From NCBI RefSeq assembly GCF_003253995.1, contig NZ_QKZL01000002.1, forward strand, positions 62,001 to 126,000: DNA of 64,000 nt, in the 5' to 3' direction. Position 1 is the first letter of the stretch, and every line of letters begins with the position of its first letter. This document shows positions 38,390 through 48,045 of this stretch, piece by piece. This DNA is from Palleronia aestuarii. GTDB lineage: Bacteria > Pseudomonadota > Alphaproteobacteria > Rhodobacterales > Rhodobacteraceae. The notes below the pieces were generated by a model that was given only the letters and a program-made list of their open reading frames with translations, was not told the DNA's origin and searched no databases. Made by a program: the position numbers and the translations under genes.

Positions 38390-39033
38390 TGCATCCGCTC
38401 CTCGCCTTGCTGGCCGCCACGAAGCGCGAACTCGATAAGCGTGACGAGCGTCTCGCGCCGCGTCGACAGCGTCGGCGCCTCGAGAAGCGCCTGCTTGTCC
38501 TCGAGATCGAACGGGCAGAGCATCGACAGCGCGTTGATGAGAAGCTCGTCCTCCGCCTCGCCGAGCGCATCCCAGTCGGTCTTGAGTTCCTCCGCGTCGA
38601 AGTAGCGCGTCAGCAGCTTCATAAAATAGTCCCGGTCGAGCCCGTCATCCTTCTCGGCGGCACCGAGGTCGCGCTCGAATCCGTCCCAGGAGACATCGCA
38701 TTTCACGTACGGGCAGAACCCCTCGACCTGTCGCGAGACGCGGAACCGCGATACGCCCGAAAGCGTGATCATGTAGCGCCCGTCCTCGGTCTCGGAAAAT
38801 TGCGAGAGCCGCCCGGCGCAGCCGATCGAATGAAGCCGCGCCTCCGCGCCCTCGGGCACCTCGCGCGGCTGGATCATTCCCATCAGTCGATGCGAGGTCT
38901 TCATGCAATCCTCGATCATCGCGAGATAGCGCGGCTCGAAGATATGCAGGGGCAACCGTCCCCGCGGCAACAAGAGGGCCCGCGGCAGCGGGAAGACGGG
39001 GATCGTGCTTGGTAGATCGGCAGGTGAAAACAT
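38386..39033 (-). CDS. Lon N-terminal (LON substrate-binding) domain protein
   Basis: 215-residue stand-alone LON domain without ATPase or protease parts. [27 protein letters not shown] in two runs is the start of the PUA-like LON fold, with GCAGRLSQF and [12 protein letters not shown] further on. Proteins like this are found beside thioredoxin-family genes in many alphaproteobacteria; function is unsettled, possibly substrate binding. The start at ATG 39033 is where similarity begins. Second of three co-oriented genes: thioredoxin, LON, Trm112. Confidence 0.88.
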   Translation of the reverse strand: MFSPADLPSTIPVFPLPRALLLPRGRLPLHIFEPRYLAMIEDCMKTSHRLMGMIQPREVPEGAEARLHSIGCAGRLSQFSETEDGRYMITLSGVSRFRVSRQVEGFCPYVKCDVSWDGFERDLGAAEKDDGLDRDYFMKLLTRYFDAEELKTDWDALGEAEDELLINALSMLCPFDLEDKQALLEAPTLSTRRETLVTLIEFALRGGQQGEERMQ

Positions 39034-39059
39034 GGCCCTAAGGTAGGCCGGTACCGAGG

Positions 39060-39980
39060 TCAGGCAAATATCATCGACGACAGGCGCCGCCGGCCCTTGA
39101 GCGCCACCGGATCCTGCGGCGGCAGCGCGTCGAAGATGGTCAGAAGTTGCGCACGCGCCGCGCCCTCGTTCCATTCCCGGTCCCGCCGGAAGAGCTCCAG
39201 AAGCTCGTCCACCGCCGCCTCCGTCTGCTGATGGGCCTGCAGCGATTGCGCAAGCTCGAACCGCGCCGCGTGGTCGTTCGGGTCGGCCTCGACCTTGGCG
39301 CGCAACTCGTCCACCGGCCCCGCATTGGCCGCCTGCTTCGCGAGTTCGAGCTGCGCATGCGCCGCCTCGAGCTCGGGGGCGTGGGAGATCGCGGCATCGG
39401 CACCGTTCAGGATCGCCTCGGCCTGATCCAGATCGCCCGCGGCGATATGGGCGCGGACGAGCCCGCCATAGGCCGACGCGTTGTCCGGTGCCTCCCCGAG
39501 GATCGCGGAGAAGACCTGCGCGGCATCGGCGGCTGCGCCCTGCTCCAGCATCTCCTCGGCCGCGGCGAGCGCATCGGCGAGCCCGTCGCCTCCCGCGGCG
39601 CCCCCGTCCGACTGCGCGACGAGCCGGTCGACGAAGGCCGTGATCTCGGATTGCGGCACCGCGCCCTGGAAGCCGTCCACCGGCTGACCCTTGTAGAAGG
39701 CATAGACGGTCGGGATCGACTGGATGCGAAGCTGCTGCGCGATCGCCTGCGCCTCGTCCACGTTGATCTTGACCATCTTCACCGCGCCCTTGGCGGCGGT
39801 CACGGCCTGCTCCAGCATCGGCCCGAGCGTCTTGCACGGCCCACACCAGGGCGCCCAGAAATCGACGATGACCGGAACGCTCTGGCTCGCCTCGACGACA
39901 TCGGCCATGAAGGTGGCCTCGCTGCCATCCTTGACGAGATCGCCCGCAGGCGCCGTGGTCTTCTGTCCCAGTTCCAGCAT
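39060..39980 (-). CDS. Thioredoxin-TPR protein (CnoX/YbbN-like)
   Basis: 306-residue protein with a thioredoxin domain (about 20-125) followed by helical TPR-like repeats. The redox motif WCGPC is intact, unlike E. coli CnoX/YbbN where the first Cys is lost, so this one could exchange disulfides. The family acts as a holdase handing clients to GroEL/DnaK under oxidative stress. It lies 26 bases upstream of the LON-domain gene in the same direction, hinting at a common protein-quality role. Confidence 0.9.
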   Translation of the reverse strand: MLELGQKTTAPAGDLVKDGSEATFMADVVEASQSVPVIVDFWAPWCGPCKTLGPMLEQAVTAAKGAVKMVKINVDEAQAIAQQLRIQSIPTVYAFYKGQPVDGFQGAVPQSEITAFVDRLVAQSDGGAAGGDGLADALAAAEEMLEQGAAADAAQVFSAILGEAPDNASAYGGLVRAHIAAGDLDQAEAILNGADAAISHAPELEAAHAQLELAKQAANAGPVDELRAKVEADPNDHAARFELAQSLQAHQQTEAAVDELLELFRRDREWNEGAARAQLLTIFDALPPQDPVALKGRRRLSSMIFA

Positions 39981-40053
39981 GTGCCTCTCCGCGTTCCCGG
40001 TTTCGCCCCGTTAGATGGAGCACGGCCCCGTGAGTTGCAAGGTCGCGGGCGTC

Positions 40054-40842
40054 TCAGAGATCGAAGGTCGCCATCACCGGCGCATGATCCGACGGCCCCT
40101 CCCACCCGCGCACCTCGCGCAGGATCCGGCTCGAATGCGCCGCCCCCGCGATGTCGGGCGTGGCCCAGACATGGTCGAGCCGCCGGCCCTTGTCGGCCGC
40201 GTCCCAGTCAGGCGAGCGGTAGGACCACCAGGAATAGAGCTGTCCCTCGGGTATGTCGGCCCGCGTCACGTCGACCCAGCCCCCCGCCTCCTGCGTCTCG
40301 GCGAGATGCGCGACCTCGACGGGCGTGTGCGACACGACCTTCAGGAGCTGCTTGTGCGACCAGACGTCGTCCTCGCGCGGCGCGATGTTGAGATCGCCGA
40401 CGAGGATCGCCCGCTCGGGACGCTCCGCGTGGAAGGCATCGCGCATCGCGGTGAGGTAGTCGAGCTTCTGCCCGAACTTCACGTTCACCTCCCGGTCCGG
40501 TTTGTCGCCGCCCGCGGGCACGTAGTAATTGTGGATCACCACCCCGTTCTCGAGCCGCCCGGCGATGTGGCGCGCGTGGCCGAGATCCACGTGATCGTTC
40601 GCCCCCACCTCCGCGATCGGGCGCTTCGACAGGATCGCCACGCCGTTATAGCCCTTCTGCCCCCGCGCGATCATGTGCGGGTAGCCCAGCGCCGCGAAGC
40701 CCTCGCGCGGGATCTTCTCGACCGGCGACTTGCATTCCTGCAGGCACAGGATGTCCGGGCCTTCCGCCTCGAGAAAGCGCAGGACCAGCGCCTCGCGCAG
40801 GCGGACGGAATTGATGTTCCATGTGGCGAGGGTGAAGGGCAT
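40054..40842 (-). CDS. xth: Exodeoxyribonuclease III
   Basis: AP endonuclease and 3'-5' exonuclease of base-excision repair, 262 residues. Active-site motifs: LATWNINSVR (Asn), LCLQECK (metal-binding Glu), VGDLNIAP (Asp/Asn) and the final SDHAPVMATFDL (Asp-His pair). Standard length. The gene appears to be transcribed alone; the preceding 264 bases hold no supported gene. Confidence 0.97.
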   Translation of the reverse strand: MPFTLATWNINSVRLREALVLRFLEAEGPDILCLQECKSPVEKIPREGFAALGYPHMIARGQKGYNGVAILSKRPIAEVGANDHVDLGHARHIAGRLENGVVIHNYYVPAGGDKPDREVNVKFGQKLDYLTAMRDAFHAERPERAILVGDLNIAPREDDVWSHKQLLKVVSHTPVEVAHLAETQEAGGWVDVTRADIPEGQLYSWWSYRSPDWDAADKGRRLDHVWATPDIAGAAHSSRILREVRGWEGPSDHAPVMATFDL

Positions 40843-41124
40843 CCGGTCTCCTTTCGCTAGGGGGCCCTCATACCGCCCCGCGCGGAAAAGAAAAGTCGCG
40901 CGGCGGAACGCGCTCCCCCAACCCTTCGCATTTCCCGAGATGGAGCCGCCGGGAAAGTCAGATCCCGAGACATGTCACCGACCTCGCCACAGGCCTCACG
41001 CCCGCGGTCGTGCTCGCGCGAGACACCAGTCGACGAGTCGATGTCGTGATCCACGCGGCGCCGGAAAGCGGCACCGCGCTCGACGTGACGTTCCAGGCGA
41101 CGCTCGACCGTCTGGACCGAGCGT

Positions 41125-41811
41125 TCAGACGGCGAGCCGGTAGCCGCCCGATTCCGTCACGAGAAGCCGCGCGTGGGAGGGATCGGGTTCGATCTTCTGG
41201 CGCAGCCGGTAGATGTGGGTCTCGAGCGTGTGGGTCGTGACGCCCGCATTGTAGCCCCAGACCTCGTGCAGCAGCACGTCGCGCGCCACCACGTTCTCGG
41301 AGGCGCGGTAGAGGAACTTGAGGATGTTCGTCTCCTTCTCCGTGAGCCGGATCTTCTTCTCGCTCTGATCGATCAGCATCTTCTGCGACGGCCGGAACGT
41401 GTAGGGCCCGAGGTGGAAGATCGCGTCCTCCGACTGCTCGTGCTGCCGCAGCTGCGCCCGGATCCGGGCGAGCAGGACCGGGAACTTGAAGGGCTTCGTG
41501 ACGTAATCGTTGGCGCCCGCATCGAGGCCCAGGATCGTGTCGCTGTCGCTGTCATGGCCGGTCAGCATCACGACGGGGCATTTCACCCCCTGCTTGCGCA
41601 TCAGCCGGCAGAGCTCCCGTCCGTCCATGTCGGGCAGGCCCACGTCGAGGATGACCAGATCGAAGAGGCTCCCCTTCGCCTTCTCGAGCGCATGGTTGCC
41701 CGTATCGGCCTCCAGCACGTCGAAATCCTCGGTCATCACGAGTTGCTCGCTCAGCGCCTCGCGAAGATCGTCGTCGTCGTCGACAAGCAGGATCGTCTTC
41801 AGGGAACTCAT
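41125..41811 (-). CDS. cenR: OmpR-family response regulator, CenR-like
   Basis: Two-component regulator of 228 residues: receiver domain (ILLVDDDDDLREAL, phospho-acceptor in LVILDVGLPDMDG, Lys in VTKPFKFP) and a winged-helix output (IRLTEKETNILKFLYRA, ending LVTESGGYRLAV). The linker pattern SEDAIFHLGPYTFRPSQK matches CenR, the cell-envelope regulator of alphaproteobacteria. No histidine kinase is adjacent. The start is ATG 41811 with GAGGA upstream rather than the GTG three bases before. CenR is often essential and controls envelope genes. Confidence 0.9.
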   Translation of the reverse strand: MSSLKTILLVDDDDDLREALSEQLVMTEDFDVLEADTGNHALEKAKGSLFDLVILDVGLPDMDGRELCRLMRKQGVKCPVVMLTGHDSDSDTILGLDAGANDYVTKPFKFPVLLARIRAQLRQHEQSEDAIFHLGPYTFRPSQKMLIDQSEKKIRLTEKETNILKFLYRASENVVARDVLLHEVWGYNAGVTTHTLETHIYRLRQKIEPDPSHARLLVTESGGYRLAV

Positions 41812-41950
41812 CACATCCTCCGTTTCTCGTTACCACGGGAAGATGTGACCGGCCGGGCGGAGCGGCAAGGAATGCTGCAATCCCTCACGCGCACGTGTCG
41901 GATCGGGTGGAATTGTTTCACTTCCCTACAGGCGGGGATTATGGGGAGGT

Positions 41951-43027
41951 ATGAAATCCGACCCCCTTCCGCCCGCTCCGGACGAACTCGGCGCCCGCGC
42001 GCGCGCCGACCTCGGCGTGGGGCTGCCCGTGGCGATCACGGACGAAAACGAAGCCTGTCTCGCCGCCGCGGCGGAGCGGATCTCTCCCGCCCGGCTCGCG
42101 GCCCTGACAGCGGACGGCACGGCACAGCTCGTGCTCACGGCCCGCCGGGCGGAGACGCTTAAGATCCGCGTCTACGATAACGATCTCGTCCGCCTGCCGC
42201 TGCCACGCGATCCCGATCCGCACTGGCTCGCCGCGATGATCGACCCGGCTCGCGACCTCACGCACCCGATGAAGGGGCCCTTCGCGCCTGTCCGCGGAGG
42301 CGATCCGCGGATCCCGCGCGCCGCCCTCGCGCTCGCCCGGTCGGCCCGGATCCTGCCCGCCGGCATCGTCGCCCCCGCCGAAGCGGTGCCCGACGGGATC
42401 ACCCGCATCGACGCGGCCACCCTGCTCGCGACGCCGGAGATCCATCTCGACCGGGTCGTCGCCGCCCGCCTGCCCATCGCCGCCACGACCGAGGCGAGGC
42501 TCCACGTCTTCCGGCCGCATGACGGGCGGGAGGAGCATTACGCGGTGGAGATCGGCCGCCCCGACCGCACGGCACCGGTCCTGACCCGCCTCCATTCGGC
42601 CTGCTATACCGGCGACGTTCTGGGCTCGCTCAAATGCGATTGCGGGCCGCAGCTTCACGCGGCGCTGCACCGGATGGCGGAAGCCGGCGGCGGCATCCTG
42701 CTCTATCTCAACCAGGAAGGGCGCGGGATCGGGCTGTCGAACAAGATGCGGGCCTACGCGCTGCAGGACCAGGGGTTCGATACGGTGGAGGCCAACCACC
42801 GTCTCGGCTTCGACGACGACGAACGCGACTTCCGCCTGGGCGCGGAGATCCTGCGTCTCATGAATGTCACACGGGTGCGTCTTCTGACCAACAACCCGCG
42901 CAAGATGCGGATGCTCGAAGGCAGCGGCATCGAGATCGTGGAACGCCTGCCGATCTGGGTGGGCGAGACGCCACAGAACGCCGCCTACCTTCGCATCAAG
43001 GCCACGAAATCGGGCCATATCGAGTGA
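41951..43027 (+). CDS. ribA: GTP cyclohydrolase II with degenerate RibB-like N-terminal domain
   Basis: First enzyme of riboflavin synthesis, opening GTP to a pyrimidine. The C-terminal 200 residues hold the zinc motif [27 protein letters not shown] and LTNNPRKM. The first 150 residues resemble 3,4-dihydroxybutanone-4-phosphate synthase: [20 protein letters not shown] aligns with its N-terminal region, but the acidic catalytic cluster (DDEDRE-type) is missing, so this part is probably inactive. GGGGAGG lies only one base before the ATG, which is unusually close. The stop overlaps the next gene as GTGA. Confidence 0.92.
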   Translation: MKSDPLPPAPDELGARARADLGVGLPVAITDENEACLAAAAERISPARLAALTADGTAQLVLTARRAETLKIRVYDNDLVRLPLPRDPDPHWLAAMIDPARDLTHPMKGPFAPVRGGDPRIPRAALALARSARILPAGIVAPAEAVPDGITRIDAATLLATPEIHLDRVVAARLPIAATTEARLHVFRPHDGREEHYAVEIGRPDRTAPVLTRLHSACYTGDVLGSLKCDCGPQLHAALHRMAEAGGGILLYLNQEGRGIGLSNKMRAYALQDQGFDTVEANHRLGFDDDERDFRLGAEILRLMNVTRVRLLTNNPRKMRMLEGSGIEIVERLPIWVGETPQNAAYLRIKATKSGHIE

Positions 43028-43527
43028 GGCCCGGCCGGGCGGTCCTCACGCCCAGCGGGCTCTTGGTCGCGGGGCGATGCCTGCCCTGCACGATCGGGCG
43101 CGGAGGCGTGACCCTCCACAAACGCGAAGGCGACGGAGCGACTCCTGCAGGGCGCCTCACGGTGACGGACCTGCTCTACCGCCCCGACCGCATGGCACGC
43201 CCCGCGCCATGGGCGCGGCCGATCGGGCCCCGCGATCTCTGGTGCGACGAAAGCGATCACGCCGATTACAACCGCCCCGTCCGGGCGCCGTTCGCGGCCT
43301 CGCACGAACGGCTGCGCCGGGCCGATCCGCTCTACGACCTGGTGATCGTCACCGACTGGAACGCGGCGCCGGTCCGGGCCGGGCGCGGCTCCGCCATCTT
43401 CGTGCATCGCTGGCGACGGCGCGGCGCACCGACGGAAGGCTGCATCGCGCTTTCGGCCCCCGATCTGCGCTGGCTCGCGCGACGCTTCCCGCCGGGCACG
43501 CCGCTCGTCGTCCCGCCGCGCGGCTAG
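43024..43527 (+). CDS. L,D-transpeptidase-like (YkuD) protein
   Basis: 167-residue protein with a YkuD-type catalytic segment: His and Cys140 in [17 protein letters not shown], following an AIFVH strand. There is no signal peptide, and the GTG start overlaps the ribA stop by four bases, so translation is coupled to riboflavin synthesis. The early [17 protein letters not shown] resembles the DUF-type YkuD proteins of Rhodobacteraceae. Cytoplasmic location and substrate are therefore uncertain. It ends in a shared CTAG with the convergent yggS gene. Confidence 0.8.
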   Translation: MRPGRAVLTPSGLLVAGRCLPCTIGRGGVTLHKREGDGATPAGRLTVTDLLYRPDRMARPAPWARPIGPRDLWCDESDHADYNRPVRAPFAASHERLRRADPLYDLVIVTDWNAAPVRAGRGSAIFVHRWRRRGAPTEGCIALSAPDLRWLARRFPPGTPLVVPPRG

Positions 43528-44177
43528 CTCGCCACGCGCTCCCCGAAGAGGGCGGAGCCGACGCGGACATGGGTGGCACCGTGGGCGATCGCCGCCTCGA
43601 AATCCGCGCTCATCCCCATCGAAAGGCCGGAAAGACCGTTCCGCTCCGCCATCTCCGCGAGCATGGTGAAATGCGACTCCGGCGGGGCGTCGATCGGCGG
43701 GATGCACATCAACCCCTGCACGGGCAGGTCGAGCCCGCGGCATTCCGCGACGAACCCGTCCACCTCGTCCGGGGCGATACCGGCCTTCTGGTCCTCCGCG
43801 CCGGTATTGACCTGCACGAAGAGCTGCGGACAGCGACCGATCTCCTGCGCGAGGCGGGCGAACGTGCGCGCGAGCTTCGGCCGGTCGAGCGTCTCGATCA
43901 CGTCGAAGAGCTCCATCGCGGCCCGCGCCTTGTTCGATTGCAACGGGCCCACGAGATGCAGGCGAACCCCGTCGTACCGCTCCCGGAACGCGGGCCACTT
44001 GCCCTGCGCCTCCTGCACGCGGTTCTCGCCGAAGACCCGGTGACCGTCCTCGAGCACCGCCTCCACGCGGGGCAGCGGCTGCACCTTGCTGATGGCGACG
44101 AGCGCGACGGCGCCCGGCTCGCGGCCTGCGGCGGTCTCGGCCGCGGCGATCCTCTCGCGGATGGATTGAAGCGACAT
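43524..44177 (-). CDS. YggS-family PLP homeostasis protein
   Basis: 217-residue alanine-racemase-fold protein without a C-terminal domain, which binds PLP and buffers its supply. The PLP Lys lies in VALVAISKVQP; FGENRVQEAQGKW, HLVGPLQSNK and SMGMSADFEAAI are the family blocks. The start at ATG 44177 removes an unrelated upstream stretch. It converges on the L,D-transpeptidase gene with a 4-base overlap. Confidence 0.94.
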   Translation of the reverse strand: MSLQSIRERIAAAETAAGREPGAVALVAISKVQPLPRVEAVLEDGHRVFGENRVQEAQGKWPAFRERYDGVRLHLVGPLQSNKARAAMELFDVIETLDRPKLARTFARLAQEIGRCPQLFVQVNTGAEDQKAGIAPDEVDGFVAECRGLDLPVQGLMCIPPIDAPPESHFTMLAEMAERNGLSGLSMGMSADFEAAIAHGATHVRVGSALFGERVAS

Positions 44178-44217
44178 GATCGGCCCTCCTCGGGCACCAG
44201 ATGAACGAGGGGCGCGC

Positions 44218-44250
44218 AAAAGAAAAGGGCGGGTCCGAAGACCCGCCCCC
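44218..44250 (-). terminator. Intrinsic terminator of the porin gene
   Basis: Stem gggcgggt (44227-44234) with acccgccc (44241-44248) and a 6-base loop. On the minus strand it is followed by TTTTCTTTT, a classical rho-independent terminator, starting about 25 bases after the porin stop. Confidence 0.88.
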
Positions 44251-44272
44251 TGGAACTGGGATCCCGTGGGGA

Positions 44273-45391
44273 TCAGAAGGACATCGCGATGCCGAAGGAG
44301 AAGCGATCGTAGTCCTCGCCGCTTTCCGGCTTGTTCTGGGCGTAGCCGCCCTGCAGCTGCGCGCCGCCGCCGAGGTCGTAGTTGGCGGTCAGGGCGTAGC
44401 CCGAGTTGTCGCCACCGTCCTCGAGTTCGAACTTGCCGTAGTTCAGAGCGACGAGAAGCGCACCGAACTCGTAGCCCGCGGCGAGGCCGAGGTGGTTGTC
44501 GAGGCCGGCGAGGTTGTCGTACTCGGAGTAGTCGAGCACACCCTGGAAGCCGTTCTCCATGGAGAAGTCGACGCTGAAGCCGTAGGCTTCGACCGCTTCG
44601 TTCTCGAACTCGACGTCGGTGATCGCGTCACCGGCCTCGTTAGTGGTGATGCTGACGATCTGGTCGTTGCCCGCACGCTGGTAGCCGACACCGACGCCGA
44701 AATCGGCGGCGCCGAAGGTACCCTGGTAACGGCCACCGACCGAGAGGACGGTGTCGTTGTCGATTTCAGCGGCCTGGGTCTCGAGGAAGGAGCCGATCTC
44801 GTTGGTGGTGAAGCCCTGGCCGTCGAAGTTGTCGAAGTCGATGAGCCCGGAGTCGGGCGCGTCGTCGATCTCGGCGGAGACGGCGACGGTGAACGCGCCG
44901 AAGGTATAGTCGTAACGAACGATCTGGCCGTCGTAGAGGCCGTCCATCTCGTTGTTGCCGGAATAGCCCAGGTGCTCGTTGTCGTCGCGCAGCGTGGCGC
45001 CGATGATCGATTCGGACAGCGCGAAGTCGTAGGCGCCGTCGGTGTCGCCCATCGTCAGCGTGCCGAGCGAGCCGGAGACGAACATCGTCGCGCCGCCATC
45101 GTCGCTGTCGTCACGGGTCGCACCGGATTCACCCAGCCCGTCATCCGCGTTGTTGTCGCCGATCTGCTCGTCAAGATCGACCGAGGCACCGAAGGTCAGA
45201 CCGTTGTCGGTCTCGCCCGACATCGAGAACGTGGCGTCGATATCGGTGTGGAACTGGGTGTCGATCTCGGAACCGTCGGTGTTTTCACCACCGAAGATAC
45301 CCATTTCGGCGAAACCAGAGATGTCGACATCGGCCATCGCGAAGCTCGTGGACGCGACGAGCGCCGTGGTCGCAAAAAGAATCTGTTTCAT
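44273..45391 (-). CDS. Outer-membrane porin
   Basis: 372-residue outer-membrane beta-barrel protein for passive diffusion. The signal peptide MKQILFATTALVASTSFAMA is followed by DVDISGFAEMGIFGG, the first strand of Rhodobacter-type porins. The mature protein is very acidic with many Asp/Asn/Gly loops and ends in an aromatic residue (FGIAMSF), required for barrel assembly. The start is ATG 45391 with AGGGAAAG upstream. Acidic character is common for porins of marine bacteria. A strong terminator follows. Confidence 0.92.
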   Translation of the reverse strand: MKQILFATTALVASTSFAMADVDISGFAEMGIFGGENTDGSEIDTQFHTDIDATFSMSGETDNGLTFGASVDLDEQIGDNNADDGLGESGATRDDSDDGGATMFVSGSLGTLTMGDTDGAYDFALSESIIGATLRDDNEHLGYSGNNEMDGLYDGQIVRYDYTFGAFTVAVSAEIDDAPDSGLIDFDNFDGQGFTTNEIGSFLETQAAEIDNDTVLSVGGRYQGTFGAADFGVGVGYQRAGNDQIVSITTNEAGDAITDVEFENEAVEAYGFSVDFSMENGFQGVLDYSEYDNLAGLDNHLGLAAGYEFGALLVALNYGKFELEDGGDNSGYALTANYDLGGGAQLQGGYAQNKPESGEDYDRFSFGIAMSF

Positions 45392-45572
45392 GCTTTCCCT
45401 CATGATCTTATCCCAGCCCCAGGAGTTAACGCCCCGTGGGTACAGGCTTGGAGTGCTCCGATCACGGCATCGTTTCAAGCATTGCCGCCGGACCGTCGGG
45501 TTTGGTCCGACGGATGGTGCCTTCGTGCCACAGTGAAACCTGCCGCCCGTCAGCGGGTCATGAGGGTGTCGG

Positions 45573-45606
45573 GAAAAGAGAAGGGCCGCCCATCGGGACG
45601 GCCCTT
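45573..45606 (-). terminator. Intrinsic terminator of the small secreted protein gene
   Basis: Arms aagggccg and cggccctt (outer 8 bp perfect, extended inside with one G-U pair). On the minus strand it is followed by CTCTTTTCC. It lies about 48 bases past the stop of the 85-residue protein gene. Confidence 0.7.
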
Positions 45607-45653
45607 GCATGTCTCGTGGATGGGCCCGGCCGCGCCGGACCCTCATCGATCGA

Positions 45654-45911
45654 TCAATCGCCGATCGCGATCGCCTCGATTTTCAGGCACTTCTGCGACT
45701 GGTCTTCGGACGACGCGGCGATCGTGATGCCCGCGACCTGCGCCATCGTCAGGGAATCGATGTCGTTCGCATCGAGGTCGCAGTCGCGCAGCGCCCGGTA
45801 GACCTTGCCGTTGAGCATGGTCATTTCCGGATCCTGCTGAGCGAAGGCGGCAGGGGCGGTGGCACTCGCGAGCATGGCGGCGGCGGCGGTAGCAGTGATG
45901 AATCGTTTCAT
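45654..45911 (-). CDS. Small exported protein of unknown function
   Basis: 85-residue protein with a clear signal peptide (MKRFITATAAAAMLASATAP, cleaved near AFAQ). The mature part, about 60 residues, is acidic and has two cysteines, in LRDCDLDAND and SQKCLKIEA, likely forming a disulfide. I do not recognise a family. The start is ATG 45911 after AGGAAATG. It has its own terminator and lies upstream of the porin gene on the same strand. Confidence 0.7.
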   Translation of the reverse strand: MKRFITATAAAAMLASATAPAAFAQQDPEMTMLNGKVYRALRDCDLDANDIDSLTMAQVAGITIAASSEDQSQKCLKIEAIAIGD

Positions 45912-46178
45912 GTCATTTCCTCTCGTCGTTCGTGTTCCGTCGGAGTGATACAACTTTAGGTGTATCAATCAACATCCGATAAGCGCCGAAGTAACGTTAC
46001 GTCCAAGCGATGGGTTTCACCCCATTCGCGCACAGGAATGCACGAATCCGTGCACACCGCGTGATCTTGAAACCCGCCCGGTCCGGCCGATGGCGGGTCC
46101 GCGATGCGATGTTGCCGCGTTCCGCGCGACGCGATAGGGGTGTGGCGGATATTCCGGGGTGAAGCGGCGGAGGACATG

Positions 46179-46676
46179 ATGCGACGATTTCCGGGCTTCC
46201 GCCTCGCCGGACCGATGCTGCTGATCGCCCTGACGAGCGCCTGCAGCTCCGGCGCGCCGTCGTCCTCCGCGGGGCCGAGCGACGCGGTCCTGCGCCAGCG
46301 GGCCAACACGCCGCTCGGCGTGCAGGACGAGCGCAGCACGATCTGGGATCTCTTCGGCGGCGCGGAGGATCAAAATCGCACCGTCGCGGTCAACAAGTAC
46401 ATCTGGGCCGCCGCGCAGGACGTACTCGACTTCATGCCGATCAAGACGGCCGATCCGTTCTCGGGCGTCATCGTCTACGGCTACGGCCGTCCGCCCGGCG
46501 GCGGGCAAGCCTACCGCGCCACCGTCTACGTGCAGGATCCCGCGCTCGACGCCCGGTCGCTTAATGTCGCGCTCGCGACCGCCGCGGGGCCCGTGGGCAC
46601 CGACACGGCCCGCGCCATCGAGGATGCGATCCTGACCCGCGCGCGGCAGCTTCGACTGGCCGACGCCCGGCTCTAG
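46179..46676 (+). CDS. DUF3576-domain lipoprotein
   Basis: 165-residue lipoprotein with lipobox LTSAC near residue 20, then a low-complexity Ser/Pro/Ala stretch. The conserved domain runs from DERSTIWDLFGG through VNKYIWAAAQDVLDFMPIKT to ATVYVQDPALDARSLNVALA. This matches DUF3576 proteins, which in Rhodobacteraceae are typically found next to leuS and lptE, as here. Function is unknown, probably envelope-related. GGAGG six bases before ATG 46179 decides between two adjacent ATGs. Confidence 0.85.
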   Translation: MRRFPGFRLAGPMLLIALTSACSSGAPSSSAGPSDAVLRQRANTPLGVQDERSTIWDLFGGAEDQNRTVAVNKYIWAAAQDVLDFMPIKTADPFSGVIVYGYGRPPGGGQAYRATVYVQDPALDARSLNVALATAAGPVGTDTARAIEDAILTRARQLRLADARL

Positions 46677-47911
46677 CCCCGCGCCAGCGCCTCGATCCAC
46701 GCCATCTGCCGCGGCAGGCAGACCCGCGCGAGGTCGTAATCCCGCACGATTCGCGCCCGCGCCGCGGCCCCGAGCCGGGCGCGCGCCGCCCCGTCGTCGA
46801 GAAGCTTCGACACCGCCTCCACGAGCGCTCCCGCGTCGAAGAAATCGACGAGCCGTCCGGTCTCCCCGTCCGTGATCGCTTCCCGGACCGGCCCCGTATC
46901 GCTCGCGACGATCGCCACGCCCACGCTCATCGCCTCGAGCAGGCTCCAGCTCAGGACGAACGGATAGGTCAGATAGAGATGCACGCGGGAGACCTGCAGC
47001 AGGCGGGTGAAATCGTCCCGCCCGATCCGTCCCGCGAAATGCACCCGCGCCCAGTCCGCATCGGGGATCCGCCCGCGCACCTCCCGCGTCATCACCTCCC
47101 GCCAGGTGCCGCCGCCCTCGGGCGCCGTGCCGTAGCTCACCCCGTCCTCGCCCACCACGATCACCCGCGCCAGCGGTCGGCGCGCGAGGAGCGCGGGCAG
47201 CGCGCGCATGAAGACGTGGAAGCCGCGATAGGGCTCGAGGTTGCGGTTGACGAAGGTGATCACCTCGTCGGAGCGGTCGAGCGGATCGAGACCGGCAAGC
47301 TCCAGCGACGCGGCGGGGTCGGGCGCGATCGCGTCGGTGTCGATCCCGTCATGGATCACCGTGAGCTTGCCGCGCAGATCGGGCGGATGCGCATCGGCCT
47401 GCCACCGCGTGGGCGTGATCCCCTGGTCGGCCTCCTCGAGCTGCATCCGGATCGCCATGTTCTTGAACCGCATCCGGTGGACCCGCCCGATCTCTCCCGC
47501 GCGCTGGAACTCCGGATCGAAATCCACATCCGCGCCCTCCGCCGCGTAGTAGAATTCCGAGAAGACCCCCATCCGCGCCCGGGGCCAGACCTCCCGCAGG
47601 AACAGCGCCTCCCCCCAGCCGGAATGGGCGAGGATGCAATCGGGCGCGAAGCCCCGCTCCCTCAGCGCGAGGGCCGCGCGGTAGGTGGCGGCCCCCCGGT
47701 CCACCGCCCGGTTGAGCGTCGTCATCCAGGGATGGAGTCGCGTGTCCTGCGGCACGGCGTAGCGGTAGGGCAGCACCTCCACCCCCCGCCAGACCTGCGC
47801 CTCCGCCACGCGAGAGGTGAGCGCCACGACCCGGTGCCCGGCGGCCGCGAGCGCAGGGGCGAGATGGGCGAACTGCCCCGGAAAATTCTGGTGGAGGAAC
47901 AGGAACTGCAT
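46673..47911 (-). CDS. Glycosyltransferase family 4 protein
   Basis: 412-residue GT-B fold glycosyltransferase. The N-terminal domain begins [20 protein letters not shown]; the C-terminal donor-binding domain has [19 protein letters not shown] and the retaining-enzyme Glu region [20 protein letters not shown] followed by [10 protein letters not shown]. It probably adds a sugar to a surface polysaccharide or lipopolysaccharide. Divergent from leuS and convergent (4-base overlap) with the DUF3576 gene. Confidence 0.88.
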   Translation of the reverse strand: MQFLFLHQNFPGQFAHLAPALAAAGHRVVALTSRVAEAQVWRGVEVLPYRYAVPQDTRLHPWMTTLNRAVDRGAATYRAALALRERGFAPDCILAHSGWGEALFLREVWPRARMGVFSEFYYAAEGADVDFDPEFQRAGEIGRVHRMRFKNMAIRMQLEEADQGITPTRWQADAHPPDLRGKLTVIHDGIDTDAIAPDPAASLELAGLDPLDRSDEVITFVNRNLEPYRGFHVFMRALPALLARRPLARVIVVGEDGVSYGTAPEGGGTWREVMTREVRGRIPDADWARVHFAGRIGRDDFTRLLQVSRVHLYLTYPFVLSWSLLEAMSVGVAIVASDTGPVREAITDGETGRLVDFFDAGALVEAVSKLLDDGAARARLGAAARARIVRDYDLARVCLPRQMAWIEALARG

Positions 47912-48045
47912 TGTCGACTCCCGGCTTTTACTCTCCCATAGCGCGAAACCGGATCGGGCTTCGAGCGGCTCCGCGTCAAAGGCGCTGGACCCCTTGGCGC
48001 GCTCTGCCTATCACGGGCCCCGATCCCAGACCGAAGGCACCTCCC

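Noticed and set aside
40857-41054. Minus-strand 65-codon open frame between xth and the regulator gene
   Set aside because: No coding character and no recognisable start signal.
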